DNA from: Patescibacteria group bacterium
GTDB lineage: Bacteria; Patescibacteriota; UBA1384; UBA12157; JAENIV01
Assembly (NCBI GenBank): GCA_023485405.1
Contig: JAMCZU010000027.1
Span: 1 to 32,121, forward strand
DNA length: 32,121 nt
Direction of reading: 5' to 3'
In this document: piece after piece, positions 8,618 through 17,701 of the stretch
Numbering within the stretch: the first letter of the stretch is position 1
Layout: each line of letters begins with the position of its first letter
Made by a program: the position numbers and the translations under genes
The notes under the pieces: generated by a model
Seen by the model: the letters and a program-made list of their open reading frames with translations, nothing else
What the model was told of the DNA's origin: nothing
Database searches by the model: none

Positions 8618-9387
8618 AACTAACTATTTTAGGCTCGGGAACTTATCAGCCGGAATTGAAGCGGCATTCGTCTGCCTATCTTTTGGAGGTAGGCAAAGAA
8701 AAGATTTGCTTTGATTTTGGACGAGGAGCAACTGATCAGCTTTTAAAGCTTGACATTAGAATTACCGAAATTGATGCATTATTTATTTCTCATTGGCATG
8801 GTGATCATGTGGCTGATTTAATTGCGCTTTTACATTACACAACTGCGCCGCTATCAAATGACGTTTCACTTTTAAGGCCAATCAGAACGAAACCGCTTAA
8901 AATTTATGGACCAAAAGGAACGGTTGAAAATATCAGAGCATTTTTAAATATTATTCGATATGGTAAGAACGAGCTTGCTAATCTCGAAGTTGAGGAACTA
9001 TCTGAAGATGAAATTGGTTCTAATCATTGGACAGTCCATTCCTACTTAACAGATCATAAGCCAAATGCTCTTTGTTTTCGATTGGAGGCTGAAAATAAAA
9101 TTTTTGCTTACTCTGGCGATACTCTCGAATCTGAAGGTCTTAAGAAAGCTATCAAAAATGCCAATTTAGCGATTATCGAAGCTGGTTGGCCGGAAGAAAT
9201 TAATCCAAAAACGCATATGACTGGCCAAAAAGCAGGTAGAATCGCGCAGGAGCAAAATGTTGAAAAGTTGATTTTAACTCATATGTCGCCACTTTATCTA
9301 AAGAATTTTGATCCCGCACAAGATGCTCAAAAGCATTTTCGAGGCGAGATTATTTTAGCCAAAGATTTGATGAAATTTGAGATCTGA
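8614..9387 (+). CDS. ribonuclease Z-like metallo-beta-lactamase fold hydrolase
   Basis: MKLTILGSGTYQPELKRHSSAYLL, FISHWHGDHVADL, YSGDTLESEG, LTHMSP; ATGA overlap with the preceding gene. Confidence 0.85.
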   Translation: MKLTILGSGTYQPELKRHSSAYLLEVGKEKICFDFGRGATDQLLKLDIRITEIDALFISHWHGDHVADLIALLHYTTAPLSNDVSLLRPIRTKPLKIYGPKGTVENIRAFLNIIRYGKNELANLEVEELSEDEIGSNHWTVHSYLTDHKPNALCFRLEAENKIFAYSGDTLESEGLKKAIKNANLAIIEAGWPEEINPKTHMTGQKAGRIAQEQNVEKLILTHMSPLYLKNFDPAQDAQKHFRGEIILAKDLMKFEI

Positions 9388-9390
9388 AAT

Positions 9391-9419
9391 TTGACAATTT
9401 TATACAATTATGTTATGAT
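9391..9419 (+). promoter_or_regulatory. sigma70-like promoter TTGACA-17-TATGAT
   Basis: TTGACA 9391-9396, TATGAT 9414-9419. Confidence 0.65.
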
Positions 9420-9471
9420 ATAATCAACATCAAAACAGGATCTCTTTTAATCGAAGGAAATTTTAATTTCA

Positions 9472-10035
9472 ATGACTTTAGACGAAATTGCGATCGAAGT
9501 TCGCAAATGTACTAAATGCGCTCTTTCAAAAGGGCGAAAAAATGCCGTTCCGGGCGAAGGAAATTCCAAGGCTGAGATTCTTTTTATTGGTGAAGGGCCC
9601 GGTCAAAACGAAGATGCCCAAGGTAAACCCTTTGTCGGAGAAGCCGGTAAATTTTTAGAAGAAATGCTCTCTCTAATTAATTTTAAAAGAGAAGATGTTT
9701 TTATTGCCAATGTGGTTAAATGTCGCCCGCCTCATAACCGAGATCCGCTTGAAGAAGAAGTTGACGAGTGTGTTCGCAACTATTTATACGGTCAAATTAA
9801 AGCCATTAAACCAAAATTGATTGTGACTTTAGGTCGTCACTCGATGAGAGTCTTTTTTCCCCAAATTAAATCAATCTCATCGGTTCATGGCAAAGCTTAT
9901 AAAAAAGCTGACCAGGTCTATTTAATTCTTTATCATCCCGCGGCCGCTTTGTATCAAAGAAGTCTCGCCGAACAAATGAAAGAAGATTTTAAACAAATCC
10001 CAGAGATATTAGAAAAAATTAAAAAAGGAAATTAA
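9472..10035 (+). CDS. uracil-DNA glycosylase, family 4
   Basis: CTKCALSKGRKNAVPGEGNSKAEILFIGEGPGQNEDAQGKPFVGEAGKFL, NVVKCRPPHNRDP. Confidence 0.92.
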   Translation: MTLDEIAIEVRKCTKCALSKGRKNAVPGEGNSKAEILFIGEGPGQNEDAQGKPFVGEAGKFLEEMLSLINFKREDVFIANVVKCRPPHNRDPLEEEVDECVRNYLYGQIKAIKPKLIVTLGRHSMRVFFPQIKSISSVHGKAYKKADQVYLILYHPAAALYQRSLAEQMKEDFKQIPEILEKIKKGN

Positions 10036-11754
10036 ATGAATATTACAACTTTGCCCAGTAACGGGCCACAAACAAAACCCTTAAAAGTTTTTCGCGCTTT
10101 TACCCCGCGATTACGCATTATCCCCTTAGGTGGTAATGGTGAAATCGGTAAAAACATGATGATCTACGAATACGGTGATGATATTATCATTGTTGACTGT
10201 GGCATCATGTTCCCGCGCGGCGAAATGCTCGGGATTGATTTTATCATTCCTAACATCGCTTATTTAGAGGAACGAAAAGACAAAATTCGTGGGATTGTCT
10301 TTACTCATGGTCATGAAGACCATATTGGAGCTATACCTTATATTTGGCCGAAACTGCAAGCGCCAATTTTTGCGACCAAACTGACCGCTGGTTTTATTGA
10401 AGCGAAAATGACCGAATTTGGTCAACAACCAAATATTCGGGTAGTTACCGCTGGTGACAAGATTCAATTAGGAGTTTTTAAAATTGAATTTATCCCATTT
10501 TCTCATACTTTCTTAGATGACGTTGGGTTAGCAATTAATACCCCGGAAGGGATGGTTGTCCATATTGCTGACTTTAAGTTAGATCCGCAAAAACTCGAAT
10601 CCCAAAAAGTAATTGAAAAATTGGCACAGATGGGAGAACAAGGTGTCAAATGTTTATTACTTGAATCTACTAATGTGGAATATAAAGGCACACCAGTTTC
10701 CGAAAGTGTGGTTCACGACACGATTTCAGCGATTTTTAAACGGGCAAAGGGCCGACTAATTGTCACTTCTTTTGCTTCGTCTTTAGACCGAATTCAAGGT
10801 GTTTTGAACTCGGCGGCACGGACTCACAAAAAAGTAGCCATTTCCGGTCGTTCGATGGATAAAGCCATTAATATTGCGATGAATTTAGGTTATCTTAAAG
10901 TGCCGCGAGGGATTTTAGTAGACTTAAGACGAATCGAGCATATTCCGGACAATCAATTGATCATTCTTTGTACTGGTTCTCAAGGAGAAGAATATTCTGC
11001 CTTAGTCAGAATGGCCAGTGGTGAACACAAACAAGTTAAAATTAAAAAAGGCGACACAGTGGTGATTTCCGCTTCCGCTATTCCTGGTAATGAGCGCACA
11101 ATTTCCGATACCGTCAATAACTTATTTAAAGAAGGTGCCGATGTCTTTTATGGCAGTGAAGCGCAACGAATTCACTCTTCAGGGCATGCCAAACGGGATG
11201 AATTGCAGTTAGTGATTGAAAAAGTTAAACCAGAATATTTTATTCCAATTCATGGTGAATATCGTCATTTAGTTTTGCATACTCGGTTAGCCGAATCTTT
11301 AAACGTCAAAGAAGGTAACGCGGTGGTGTTGGAAGATGGTCAGATTTTTGAAATTCAAAGTGGCACTGGTCGCATTGCCAACGAAAAGACCGATGCTTCG
11401 TATGTTTTAGTTGATGGCTTAGGTGTAGGTGATGTGGGCAATATTGTCCTTCGTGACCGCCAGGCAATGGCTAAAGACGGTATTTTTGTGGTGATTCTGA
11501 CGGTTGATCACGAAAACGGTAAGATTGTGACTTCGCCTGATATTATTTCGCGCGGTTTTATTTATATGCGTGAACGAGAAGATTTGGTTTACAAAGCACG
11601 TCAAGAAGTCAAAAGAATGTTTACCCGTCACAACGAAAAATATCCAGCTAACTGGGACTTTATTAAGAAAGCCATTCGTCAGGAAATGGGCGAATTTCTC
11701 TATAAAGAAACCGAACGCCGCCCAATGATCATTCCGGTGATTATCGAGGTCTAA
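10036..11754 (+). CDS. rnj: ribonuclease J
   Basis: LRIIPLGGNGEIGKNMMIYEY, FTHGHEDHIGAIPY, HTFLDDVGLAI, IHSSGHAKRDEL, IPIHGEYRHL. Confidence 0.95.
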   Translation: MNITTLPSNGPQTKPLKVFRAFTPRLRIIPLGGNGEIGKNMMIYEYGDDIIIVDCGIMFPRGEMLGIDFIIPNIAYLEERKDKIRGIVFTHGHEDHIGAIPYIWPKLQAPIFATKLTAGFIEAKMTEFGQQPNIRVVTAGDKIQLGVFKIEFIPFSHTFLDDVGLAINTPEGMVVHIADFKLDPQKLESQKVIEKLAQMGEQGVKCLLLESTNVEYKGTPVSESVVHDTISAIFKRAKGRLIVTSFASSLDRIQGVLNSAARTHKKVAISGRSMDKAINIAMNLGYLKVPRGILVDLRRIEHIPDNQLIILCTGSQGEEYSALVRMASGEHKQVKIKKGDTVVISASAIPGNERTISDTVNNLFKEGADVFYGSEAQRIHSSGHAKRDELQLVIEKVKPEYFIPIHGEYRHLVLHTRLAESLNVKEGNAVVLEDGQIFEIQSGTGRIANEKTDASYVLVDGLGVGDVGNIVLRDRQAMAKDGIFVVILTVDHENGKIVTSPDIISRGFIYMREREDLVYKARQEVKRMFTRHNEKYPANWDFIKKAIRQEMGEFLYKETERRPMIIPVIIEV

Positions 11755-11771
11755 TTATATTTATCGTTAAT

Positions 11772-11804
11772 CCAAAAAAGCTCTTTAAAACGGGGCTTTT
11801 TTGG
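11772..11804. terminator. bidirectional intrinsic terminator after rnj
   Basis: CCAAAAAAGC ... GCTTTTTTGG. Confidence 0.75.
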
Positions 11805-11808
11805 TATC

Positions 11809-11874
11809 AAAAAAGCGCAATCGGAAATCGGCCCAAATTTACTTTAAATTATTGACCGTTCGTTGCGCTTTTTT
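11809..11874 (-). terminator. 12-bp inverted repeat, probable terminator of the minus-strand ncRNA
   Basis: AAAAAAGCGCAA (11809-11820) / TTGCGCTTTTTT (11863-11874). Confidence 0.6.
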
Positions 11875-12004
11875 GTTATAGACTCGAGTCCGTCCCTACC
11901 TTCCGGAAATCGGAGAGTAAGAATGGGAGTCTGTTCCAATCCCTTCCTTGTGAGGTGCTTGGACAACCTGCTTTCGCGAGTTATCCACAATTTGTTAAGG
12001 GATT
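11809..12004 (-). ncRNA. candidate structured ncRNA, about 195 nt, unassigned class
   Basis: Minus-strand promoter TTGACA(12038-12033)-17-TATGAT(12015-12010); domain 1 closed by AATCCCTT/AAGGGATT with internal TTGTG/CACAA, GATAAC/GTTGTC and GC-GAAA-GC; domain 2 closed by AGACTC/GAGTCT; ends in a terminator; no ORF. Confidence 0.6.
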
Positions 12005-12121
12005 ATAATATCATAATATATTAATTTTAGTTTGTCAAGCGTCTAACCAGTTATTGATGAATTAAGATAGAAAAGTTATGAAATTTTTTTATCGAATAAC
12101 CTTAAATATTAGTAAAGCGCA

Positions 12122-12191
12122 GATCCCGCAGACGACGCTTCTGCAATAACAGGACGTAGTCCGTTTTGCAGAAAGGAGTTATGCTGGGATC
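12122..12191. other. long nested hairpin in intergenic region
   Basis: GATCCC/GGGATC, TTCTGCAA/TTGCAGAA, GGAC-gta-GTCC nested. Confidence 0.6.
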
Positions 12192-12232
12192 AATAGCTAA
12201 ACCAGTAATTAGTGACTAAAATATAAAAAAGC

Positions 12233-12261
12233 TTGACGTAAAGTCAAAAATAGTGTAGACT
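12233..12261 (+). promoter_or_regulatory. sigma70-like promoter TTGACG-17-TAGACT
   Basis: Boxes at 12233-12238 and 12256-12261. Confidence 0.55.
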
Positions 12262-12301
12262 ACTAAAGTGTCTGATTATTCTGATTGAAAGAGGAGGAAG
12301 T

Positions 12302-12505
12302 GTGTTAGCAGATAATAAACTAACAAAAAGAGAGCGGGAAGTACTTTCCCTGATATTTGAAGGGAAGAGTAGTCAAGAAGTAGCTGATGATTTGTATGTG
12401 AGCAAACGAACGGTCGATTTCCATCTTAGTCGAGCCTATGAAAAGCTAGGTGTGTGCAACCGTTTTCAGGCTTTCAACAGACTGGCTCCCGCTTTGTCCC
12501 TCTAA
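12302..12505 (+). CDS. stand-alone LuxR-type HTH protein (67 aa)
   Basis: LTKREREVLSLIFEGKSSQEVADDLYVSKRTVDFHLSRAYEKLGVCNRFQAFNRL matches the LuxR/GerE HTH; GTG start with gaggagga SD. Confidence 0.88.
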   Translation: MLADNKLTKREREVLSLIFEGKSSQEVADDLYVSKRTVDFHLSRAYEKLGVCNRFQAFNRLAPALSL

Positions 12506-12532
12506 AACAGAGCTCTCGTTCCAACTTTTGCG

Positions 12533-12561
12533 CCCCCTGTAAATTTACAGGGGGCCTTTTT
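12533..12561 (+). terminator. intrinsic terminator with 22-nt perfect palindrome
   Basis: CCCCCTGTAAATTTACAGGGGG followed by CCTTTTT. Confidence 0.85.
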
Positions 12562-12636
12562 CTTGACTTGGACTTAAATTTATGATATACTAGTTTAATA
12601 TCAGATAAATCCGCTAACCGCGGACAAAGGAGAGGT

Positions 12637-12780
12637 ATGAACACCGAAAATATTGGGGAAATTTCACGGGAAATCAATCAGGAAGCTAAAGCCGAAGTAA
12701 TTGAAGTGCAAACCGATCCGGAAACTGGCAAATTGGTTGAGTTTCATCGTGAATCTTTAGAGCCTGAAAAAACCGCCTAA
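12637..12780 (+). CDS. small acidic protein, 47 aa (not in supplied ORF track)
   Basis: MNTENIGEISREINQEAKAEVIEVQTDPETGKLVEFHRESLEPEKTA; SD aaaggagagg, upstream TTGACT-17-TATACT, downstream AAAACCGC...GCGGTTTTTT terminator. Confidence 0.7.
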   Translation: MNTENIGEISREINQEAKAEVIEVQTDPETGKLVEFHRESLEPEKTA

Positions 12781-12793
12781 CAAGCGGTTTTTT
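12771..12793 (+). terminator. intrinsic terminator overlapping the end of the small ORF
   Basis: AACCGCctaacaaGCGGTTTTTT. Confidence 0.75.
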
Positions 12794-12805
12794 GGAACAA
12801 AAAAC

Positions 12806-12945
12806 CGCAATTTTACAATTTACAATTCTCAATTTCCAATCAATTTTCAATGACCCAATGTCTAAATGTTTGCTGTCTTTAATTTGTAAATTAATAAATT
12901 TAAGTCATTTATTGAAAATTAGAAATTAAAAATTGAAAATTTTAA
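12806..12945. repeat. AT-rich imperfect palindromic intergenic repeat (copy 2)
   Basis: tttacaatttacaattctcaatttccaatcaattttcaatg ... attgaaaattagaaattaaaaattgaaaatttt. Confidence 0.65.
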
Positions 12946-13022
12946 TCTATTTTTTGATTTGAACCTTTGTATATTAAAATGCTATAATATAATTAAATTA
13001 GTCTGATACAAGGAGTGGATTT

Positions 13023-15167
13023 ATGGCCAAAAGAAAATATCGTCGAAAGGGCCAGAGGCTTTCTATTTGGGAAGAATTAGACTGGACCATGAATCCCGAC
13101 ACCACGCGTGATGTGGTGGCGGTTATTTTAATTATTTTAGGTTTTATTATCTTTTTAGGGATGTTCAATTTAGCTGGCTCGTTTGGCCGCTTTTTTATTC
13201 GCTGGTCGGTTGATTGGTGGGGACTAATTGGCTATTTAGTGCCTTTTATCTTTCTTGGCTATGGTGTTGTCCTCTTGATGCCCAATCGCTTTCAACTCAA
13301 ACCCACTTCCGTCATCGGCGCCGTGCTTTCTTTGATTTTTGTGCCGGCCATGATCAGCCCCTTGGGTGGCATGATTGGCTCTGGTATCCGCTCGCTTTTT
13401 GCCAGTTTTTTGGGACCATACGCTTCGCTGATTTTAGTTTTTGCCCTGGCGATTATTTCGCTTTTGATTACTTTTAACACTTCTATTCGCGCTTTGTGGC
13501 AGCGTTTAGGGGCGGGCGGGGCTGAAGGCGGCATTAAAATCAATGAACCGCGCGCTTCGGTTTTTACGACCTTACAAGGCCGAAATCTGCCGGCAAAATA
13601 TCCTCAAGCTTCAACCGGCGATGTGGCGTGGGAATATCCATCGTCAGATTTGTTAGAGGACAATGCTTCCAAGGCGACCCCCGGCAATATTGCCAAAAAT
13701 GTGGAAATTATTCAGAAAGCGTTGAAAGATTTTAGTGTGGAGGTGACGATGGGCGATGTCAATGTTGGCCCGACGGTGACGCAATATACTTTAAAACCGG
13801 CGCCGGCGGTCAAGTTAACTCAAATTACCGCTCGAACTAACGATCTGTCGCTGGCCTTAGCCCAACATCCGATTAGAATTGAAGCACCGATTCCGGGTAA
13901 AGCGGCAGTGGGGATTGAAATACCAAATAAAGTGGGGGCGGTGGTTTCGATGAAAGAAATTTTGCAGTCCGAGGAATTTAAAGGAAAAAAGTCAAATTTA
14001 ACCTTGCCTTTGGGTCGCGATGTGGCTGGCAATCCTTACATTGCTGATTTGAAAAATATGCCTCATCTTTTGATCGCGGGGGCGACCGGGGCGGGAAAAT
14101 CGGTTTGTATTAATAGTATGATTATTTCGCTTTTATACCAGAATTCACCGCAAGATCTAAGGTTGATTTTGGTTGATCCGAAACGGGTGGAATTTACGCA
14201 CTACAACGGTATTCCTCATCTTTTATCGCCGGTGGTTCACGATGTTGACAAAACCATCTCGGCGCTCAAATGGACGGTGGCGGAAATGGATCGTCGTTTT
14301 CGACTTTTTCAAGAAACTAATCGGCGCAATATTGAAGCTTACAATGCTAACCCCACTAATGGTCGCATTCCTTATATTGTCGTTTTTATTGATGAATTGG
14401 CTGATTTAATGGCTCAAGCAGCCAACGAAGTAGAAGCAGCGATTGTCCGTTTAGCTCAAATGGCTCGAGCCACTGGTATTCATTTGGTGATGGCGACTCA
14501 AAGACCATCAGTTGATGTGATTACGGGATTAATTAAAGCTAATATTACTAACAGGATTGCCTTTGCGGTCGCCTCTCAAGTTGACTCTCGGACTATTTTG
14601 GATTTGTCCGGTGCGGAAAAATTACTGGGTCACGGTGACATGCTTTATATTGGTAATGAATTAGGTAAGCCAAAACGGGTTCAAGGAGTGTTGATCACGG
14701 ATAAAGAAATAACTAAAGTGACGGAATTTTTGAAAGCCAAAAGCGCGCCTCAATATGATGAGACTATTCTTGACTATCGGCCAAATACCGGTCACGGCGT
14801 GGGTGGCGAATTAATGGCTGAAGATGAACTTTACAATGATGCCAAAGAAACCGTGGTGATGGCCGGCAAAGCCTCGGCTTCGCTTTTGCAACGGCGTTTG
14901 CGGGTTGGCTACGCTCGGGCCGCTCGACTCTTAGATATTTTAGAGCAAGAAGGCGTGATTGGTCCGCCCGATGGGGCCAAGCCTCGTGATGTGATGATTG
15001 ATCCGATTGCGTTAGAGCACGAACGTCAACAGGTCAGAGCGCCTTTAAATCAAGCACCTAATTACCCGCGATTTCAAAATACGATGCCGTCTTCACCACC
15101 GACTCAACCACCTGCTTATCCTTTATCAGAAAATAGGGATAATCAACCTCAAGAATACCAAGAATAA
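13023..15167 (+). CDS. ftsK: DNA translocase FtsK/SpoIIIE
   Basis: 4 TM N-terminus, HLLIAGATGAGKSVCINSMI Walker A, VVFIDELADLM Walker B, C-terminal gamma domain QRRLRVGYARAARLLDILEQEGVIGP. Confidence 0.97.
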   Translation: MAKRKYRRKGQRLSIWEELDWTMNPDTTRDVVAVILIILGFIIFLGMFNLAGSFGRFFIRWSVDWWGLIGYLVPFIFLGYGVVLLMPNRFQLKPTSVIGAVLSLIFVPAMISPLGGMIGSGIRSLFASFLGPYASLILVFALAIISLLITFNTSIRALWQRLGAGGAEGGIKINEPRASVFTTLQGRNLPAKYPQASTGDVAWEYPSSDLLEDNASKATPGNIAKNVEIIQKALKDFSVEVTMGDVNVGPTVTQYTLKPAPAVKLTQITARTNDLSLALAQHPIRIEAPIPGKAAVGIEIPNKVGAVVSMKEILQSEEFKGKKSNLTLPLGRDVAGNPYIADLKNMPHLLIAGATGAGKSVCINSMIISLLYQNSPQDLRLILVDPKRVEFTHYNGIPHLLSPVVHDVDKTISALKWTVAEMDRRFRLFQETNRRNIEAYNANPTNGRIPYIVVFIDELADLMAQAANEVEAAIVRLAQMARATGIHLVMATQRPSVDVITGLIKANITNRIAFAVASQVDSRTILDLSGAEKLLGHGDMLYIGNELGKPKRVQGVLITDKEITKVTEFLKAKSAPQYDETILDYRPNTGHGVGGELMAEDELYNDAKETVVMAGKASASLLQRRLRVGYARAARLLDILEQEGVIGPPDGAKPRDVMIDPIALEHERQQVRAPLNQAPNYPRFQNTMPSSPPTQPPAYPLSENRDNQPQEYQE

Positions 15168-15168
15168 T

Positions 15169-17247
15169 ATGGATAATAATCAAGCACAATCAAATTTAGA
15201 GGCTTTGTATTCGATTTCCCAAATTGCCGCTGGGGCTGAAGATTTACCAAATCTTTGGGGTCCTTTATTGGATGAAGTTTTGGCGGCTTTAAAAGTTGAT
15301 GCTGGTTCTTTAATGATTTTAGAGGGGGATTTTTTAGTCAGAAAAGCAGCCCATGGTTTAGGTGATATTTTAAAAGAGCCCCCCATTCCTTCGGATCAAG
15401 GTGGTATTTCTTGGCGAGTAGTTAAAACTCGTAAACCAGCCGTGGTTACAGACTTAAAAGTCGAAAAAGTGGCTTCCCAAGTACTTTTGGAAGGAAATTT
15501 TCATTCCTTAATTGCCATGCCGATGATGGTTCACGATCAAATAATTGGGGTAATGAGTGTTTTTACGCGCAAAGAGAGGCAATTTAGTCAAACGGATCTT
15601 AATTTTTTCGGGGTGATTGCTAATCAAGCGGCTTTAGCAATTATTTCAATTCAATCAGCCGAACTTTTACGCGAAAATCGTAAGCGTTTAGATGAGTTGG
15701 AAGCCTTAAATCAAATTTCTCAAAGTATTACGACTTTATTTGATTTTGAAGGAACACTTTATTCAATCCTAGTCTCTATTGTGAAAATGTTTCATGGAGA
15801 TATTGGGTTGGTGGCTTTATTTGATCATAAGAGCCATCTTCTTCATGGCGCAAGTCCGGCTTTTGGCTTAAATGCTCGTCAGATCAACGATTTTCGTTCG
15901 CGCAGTGACGAAGGGGTGATGGGAGAAGCCTTTTGCAAAAGCATCCCTATTTTGGCAAACAAAGTTGACCAAGAAACAGCTACTGTTCTTAAGAGGGCAA
16001 GAATTAATGGGATCAAAAGTATTATCGCTGCGCCTTTAAAAGTTAAATCGCAAACTTTAGGGGTGATTCAAGTTTTTTCTCAAAAAGAAAATAATTTTCA
16101 TTTGACCGATTTAAGACTGGCTTCAATTTTAGCCTCGCAAGCAGCGATTATTGTTAATTCTTCAACTATGTATCGTCAAATTGAGGAAGAACGAAAAAAA
16201 GACGAAGCCTTATTGATTTCTATTGGCGATGGTGTGCTGGCGATTGATCAAAACCAAAAAGTTATTCATTTTAATAAAGCAGGCGAGGAAATCACTGGTT
16301 TTTTAACGGAAGAACTCTTTGGTAATTATTTTAGAGAAACTTTAGGTTTATTTAATAAAGAAAAACTGCTGGTCGAAGCCAAAGATTCTCCTCTGGACAA
16401 AGTTTTAAAAACTGGTGAACCGATTGTTTCGAAAGAATATTTTTTGCGCAAACGGGGAGGTACTTTTTTCCCAGTTTATCTTTCATTGGCGGCTATCCGT
16501 GATGTCGAAGATAAGATTATTGGGGCGATTGTGGTTTTTAGAGATATCACTTCGGAAATTGAGCTTGAGGAGATGAAACAAGAACTTATTTCTTTATCTA
16601 CTCATGAACTTCGCGCCCCGATTACCGCGATTAAGGGTTATTTATCAATGATTTTAGATGGTGACACAGGGGGAGTGAACGGTAAAACCAAAGAAATGCT
16701 TGAACAATTAACAATTATCAATCAAAGGTTGGCTGATCTAGTGGATGATTTACTTAACGTTGATCGAATTGAGCAAGGGAGGATAAAAATTGGTTTACAA
16801 CCAGTTGATTTGGCGATGATGATCACTCAAACAGTCCGGGAATATCAACCTCAGGCTCATGAAAAAAAACTGGCTCTGACTTTTGATGATAAACCAATTC
16901 CTTATGTTAAAGCTGATCCGACGCGTTTGTGCCAAGTTTTAAATAATTTAGTCAGTAACGCTCTTAAATATACTAAACAAGGTTCAGTTGGAATTATGGT
17001 TCAGCGAAACGAAAAAGAAGTAATTTGTTGCGTCAAAGATACAGGGGTGGGTATTAGCGAGCCTGATCAAAAAAGGCTTTTTGAAAAATTTTATCGAGTA
17101 AAGACACCGGAAACAATCGAAGTCACTGGAACAGGTCTCGGACTTTGGATTACACGGAAATTATTGGAGATGATGGGTGGAAAAATTTGGTTTGAGTCGG
17201 TTGGAGGTAAAGGTTCAAGCTTTTACTTTAGCTTGCCCGTTGCTTGA
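15169..17247 (+). CDS. GAF-GAF-PAS sensor histidine kinase
   Basis: Two GAF-like modules, PAS (AGEEITGFLTEELFG), HisKA LSTHELRAPITAIKGYL, HATPase GTGLGLWITRKLLEMMGGKIW. Confidence 0.92.
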   Translation: MDNNQAQSNLEALYSISQIAAGAEDLPNLWGPLLDEVLAALKVDAGSLMILEGDFLVRKAAHGLGDILKEPPIPSDQGGISWRVVKTRKPAVVTDLKVEKVASQVLLEGNFHSLIAMPMMVHDQIIGVMSVFTRKERQFSQTDLNFFGVIANQAALAIISIQSAELLRENRKRLDELEALNQISQSITTLFDFEGTLYSILVSIVKMFHGDIGLVALFDHKSHLLHGASPAFGLNARQINDFRSRSDEGVMGEAFCKSIPILANKVDQETATVLKRARINGIKSIIAAPLKVKSQTLGVIQVFSQKENNFHLTDLRLASILASQAAIIVNSSTMYRQIEEERKKDEALLISIGDGVLAIDQNQKVIHFNKAGEEITGFLTEELFGNYFRETLGLFNKEKLLVEAKDSPLDKVLKTGEPIVSKEYFLRKRGGTFFPVYLSLAAIRDVEDKIIGAIVVFRDITSEIELEEMKQELISLSTHELRAPITAIKGYLSMILDGDTGGVNGKTKEMLEQLTIINQRLADLVDDLLNVDRIEQGRIKIGLQPVDLAMMITQTVREYQPQAHEKKLALTFDDKPIPYVKADPTRLCQVLNNLVSNALKYTKQGSVGIMVQRNEKEVICCVKDTGVGISEPDQKRLFEKFYRVKTPETIEVTGTGLGLWITRKLLEMMGGKIWFESVGGKGSSFYFSLPVA

Positions 17248-17287
17248 AATCAGTAAATAAAAATATATACTAAAAAGAGAGGCGTTT

Positions 17288-17674
17288 ATGCCAAACAAAG
17301 GAAAAATTCTTCTAATTGAAGACGACATCACACTATCGCGTATGTATGAAAAGAAATTTCAGAGTGATGGGTACGAGGTAGTGACGGCTTATGACGGTTG
17401 GGATGGTTTAAAAAAAACAGTGAGTGAAAAGCCAGCTCTGATTTTGTTAGACATTATCCTGCCAGGATTAGATGGTTTAGCTGTTTTTAAAAAGATGCGC
17501 TCACAAACAGAGACCTTCAACACGCCGGTCATACTTTTGACTAACATTGGCGAAGAAGACGCGATTTACGAGAGTTTCAAACTTGGTGCGGTAGACTATT
17601 TGGTGAAATCCGAAGTGACACCGGCTCAAGTAGTGGAAAAAGTAGAAGGTTTTCTGAAAGAAAGAAAAAAATAA
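17288..17674 (+). CDS. response regulator (receiver domain only)
   Basis: ILLIEDDITLSRMYEKKFQSDGYEV, LILLDIILPGLDGL, PVILLTNIG, DYLVKSE. Confidence 0.93.
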   Translation: MPNKGKILLIEDDITLSRMYEKKFQSDGYEVVTAYDGWDGLKKTVSEKPALILLDIILPGLDGLAVFKKMRSQTETFNTPVILLTNIGEEDAIYESFKLGAVDYLVKSEVTPAQVVEKVEGFLKERKK

Positions 17675-17701
17675 TTCGTTAACCACGGAGTGGAGGGTGT
17701 A

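Noticed and set aside
11880-11932. SRP RNA-like tccggaagg on the minus strand
   Set aside because: Lacks the AGCAG asymmetric loop and the conserved flanks of the SRP apical domain.
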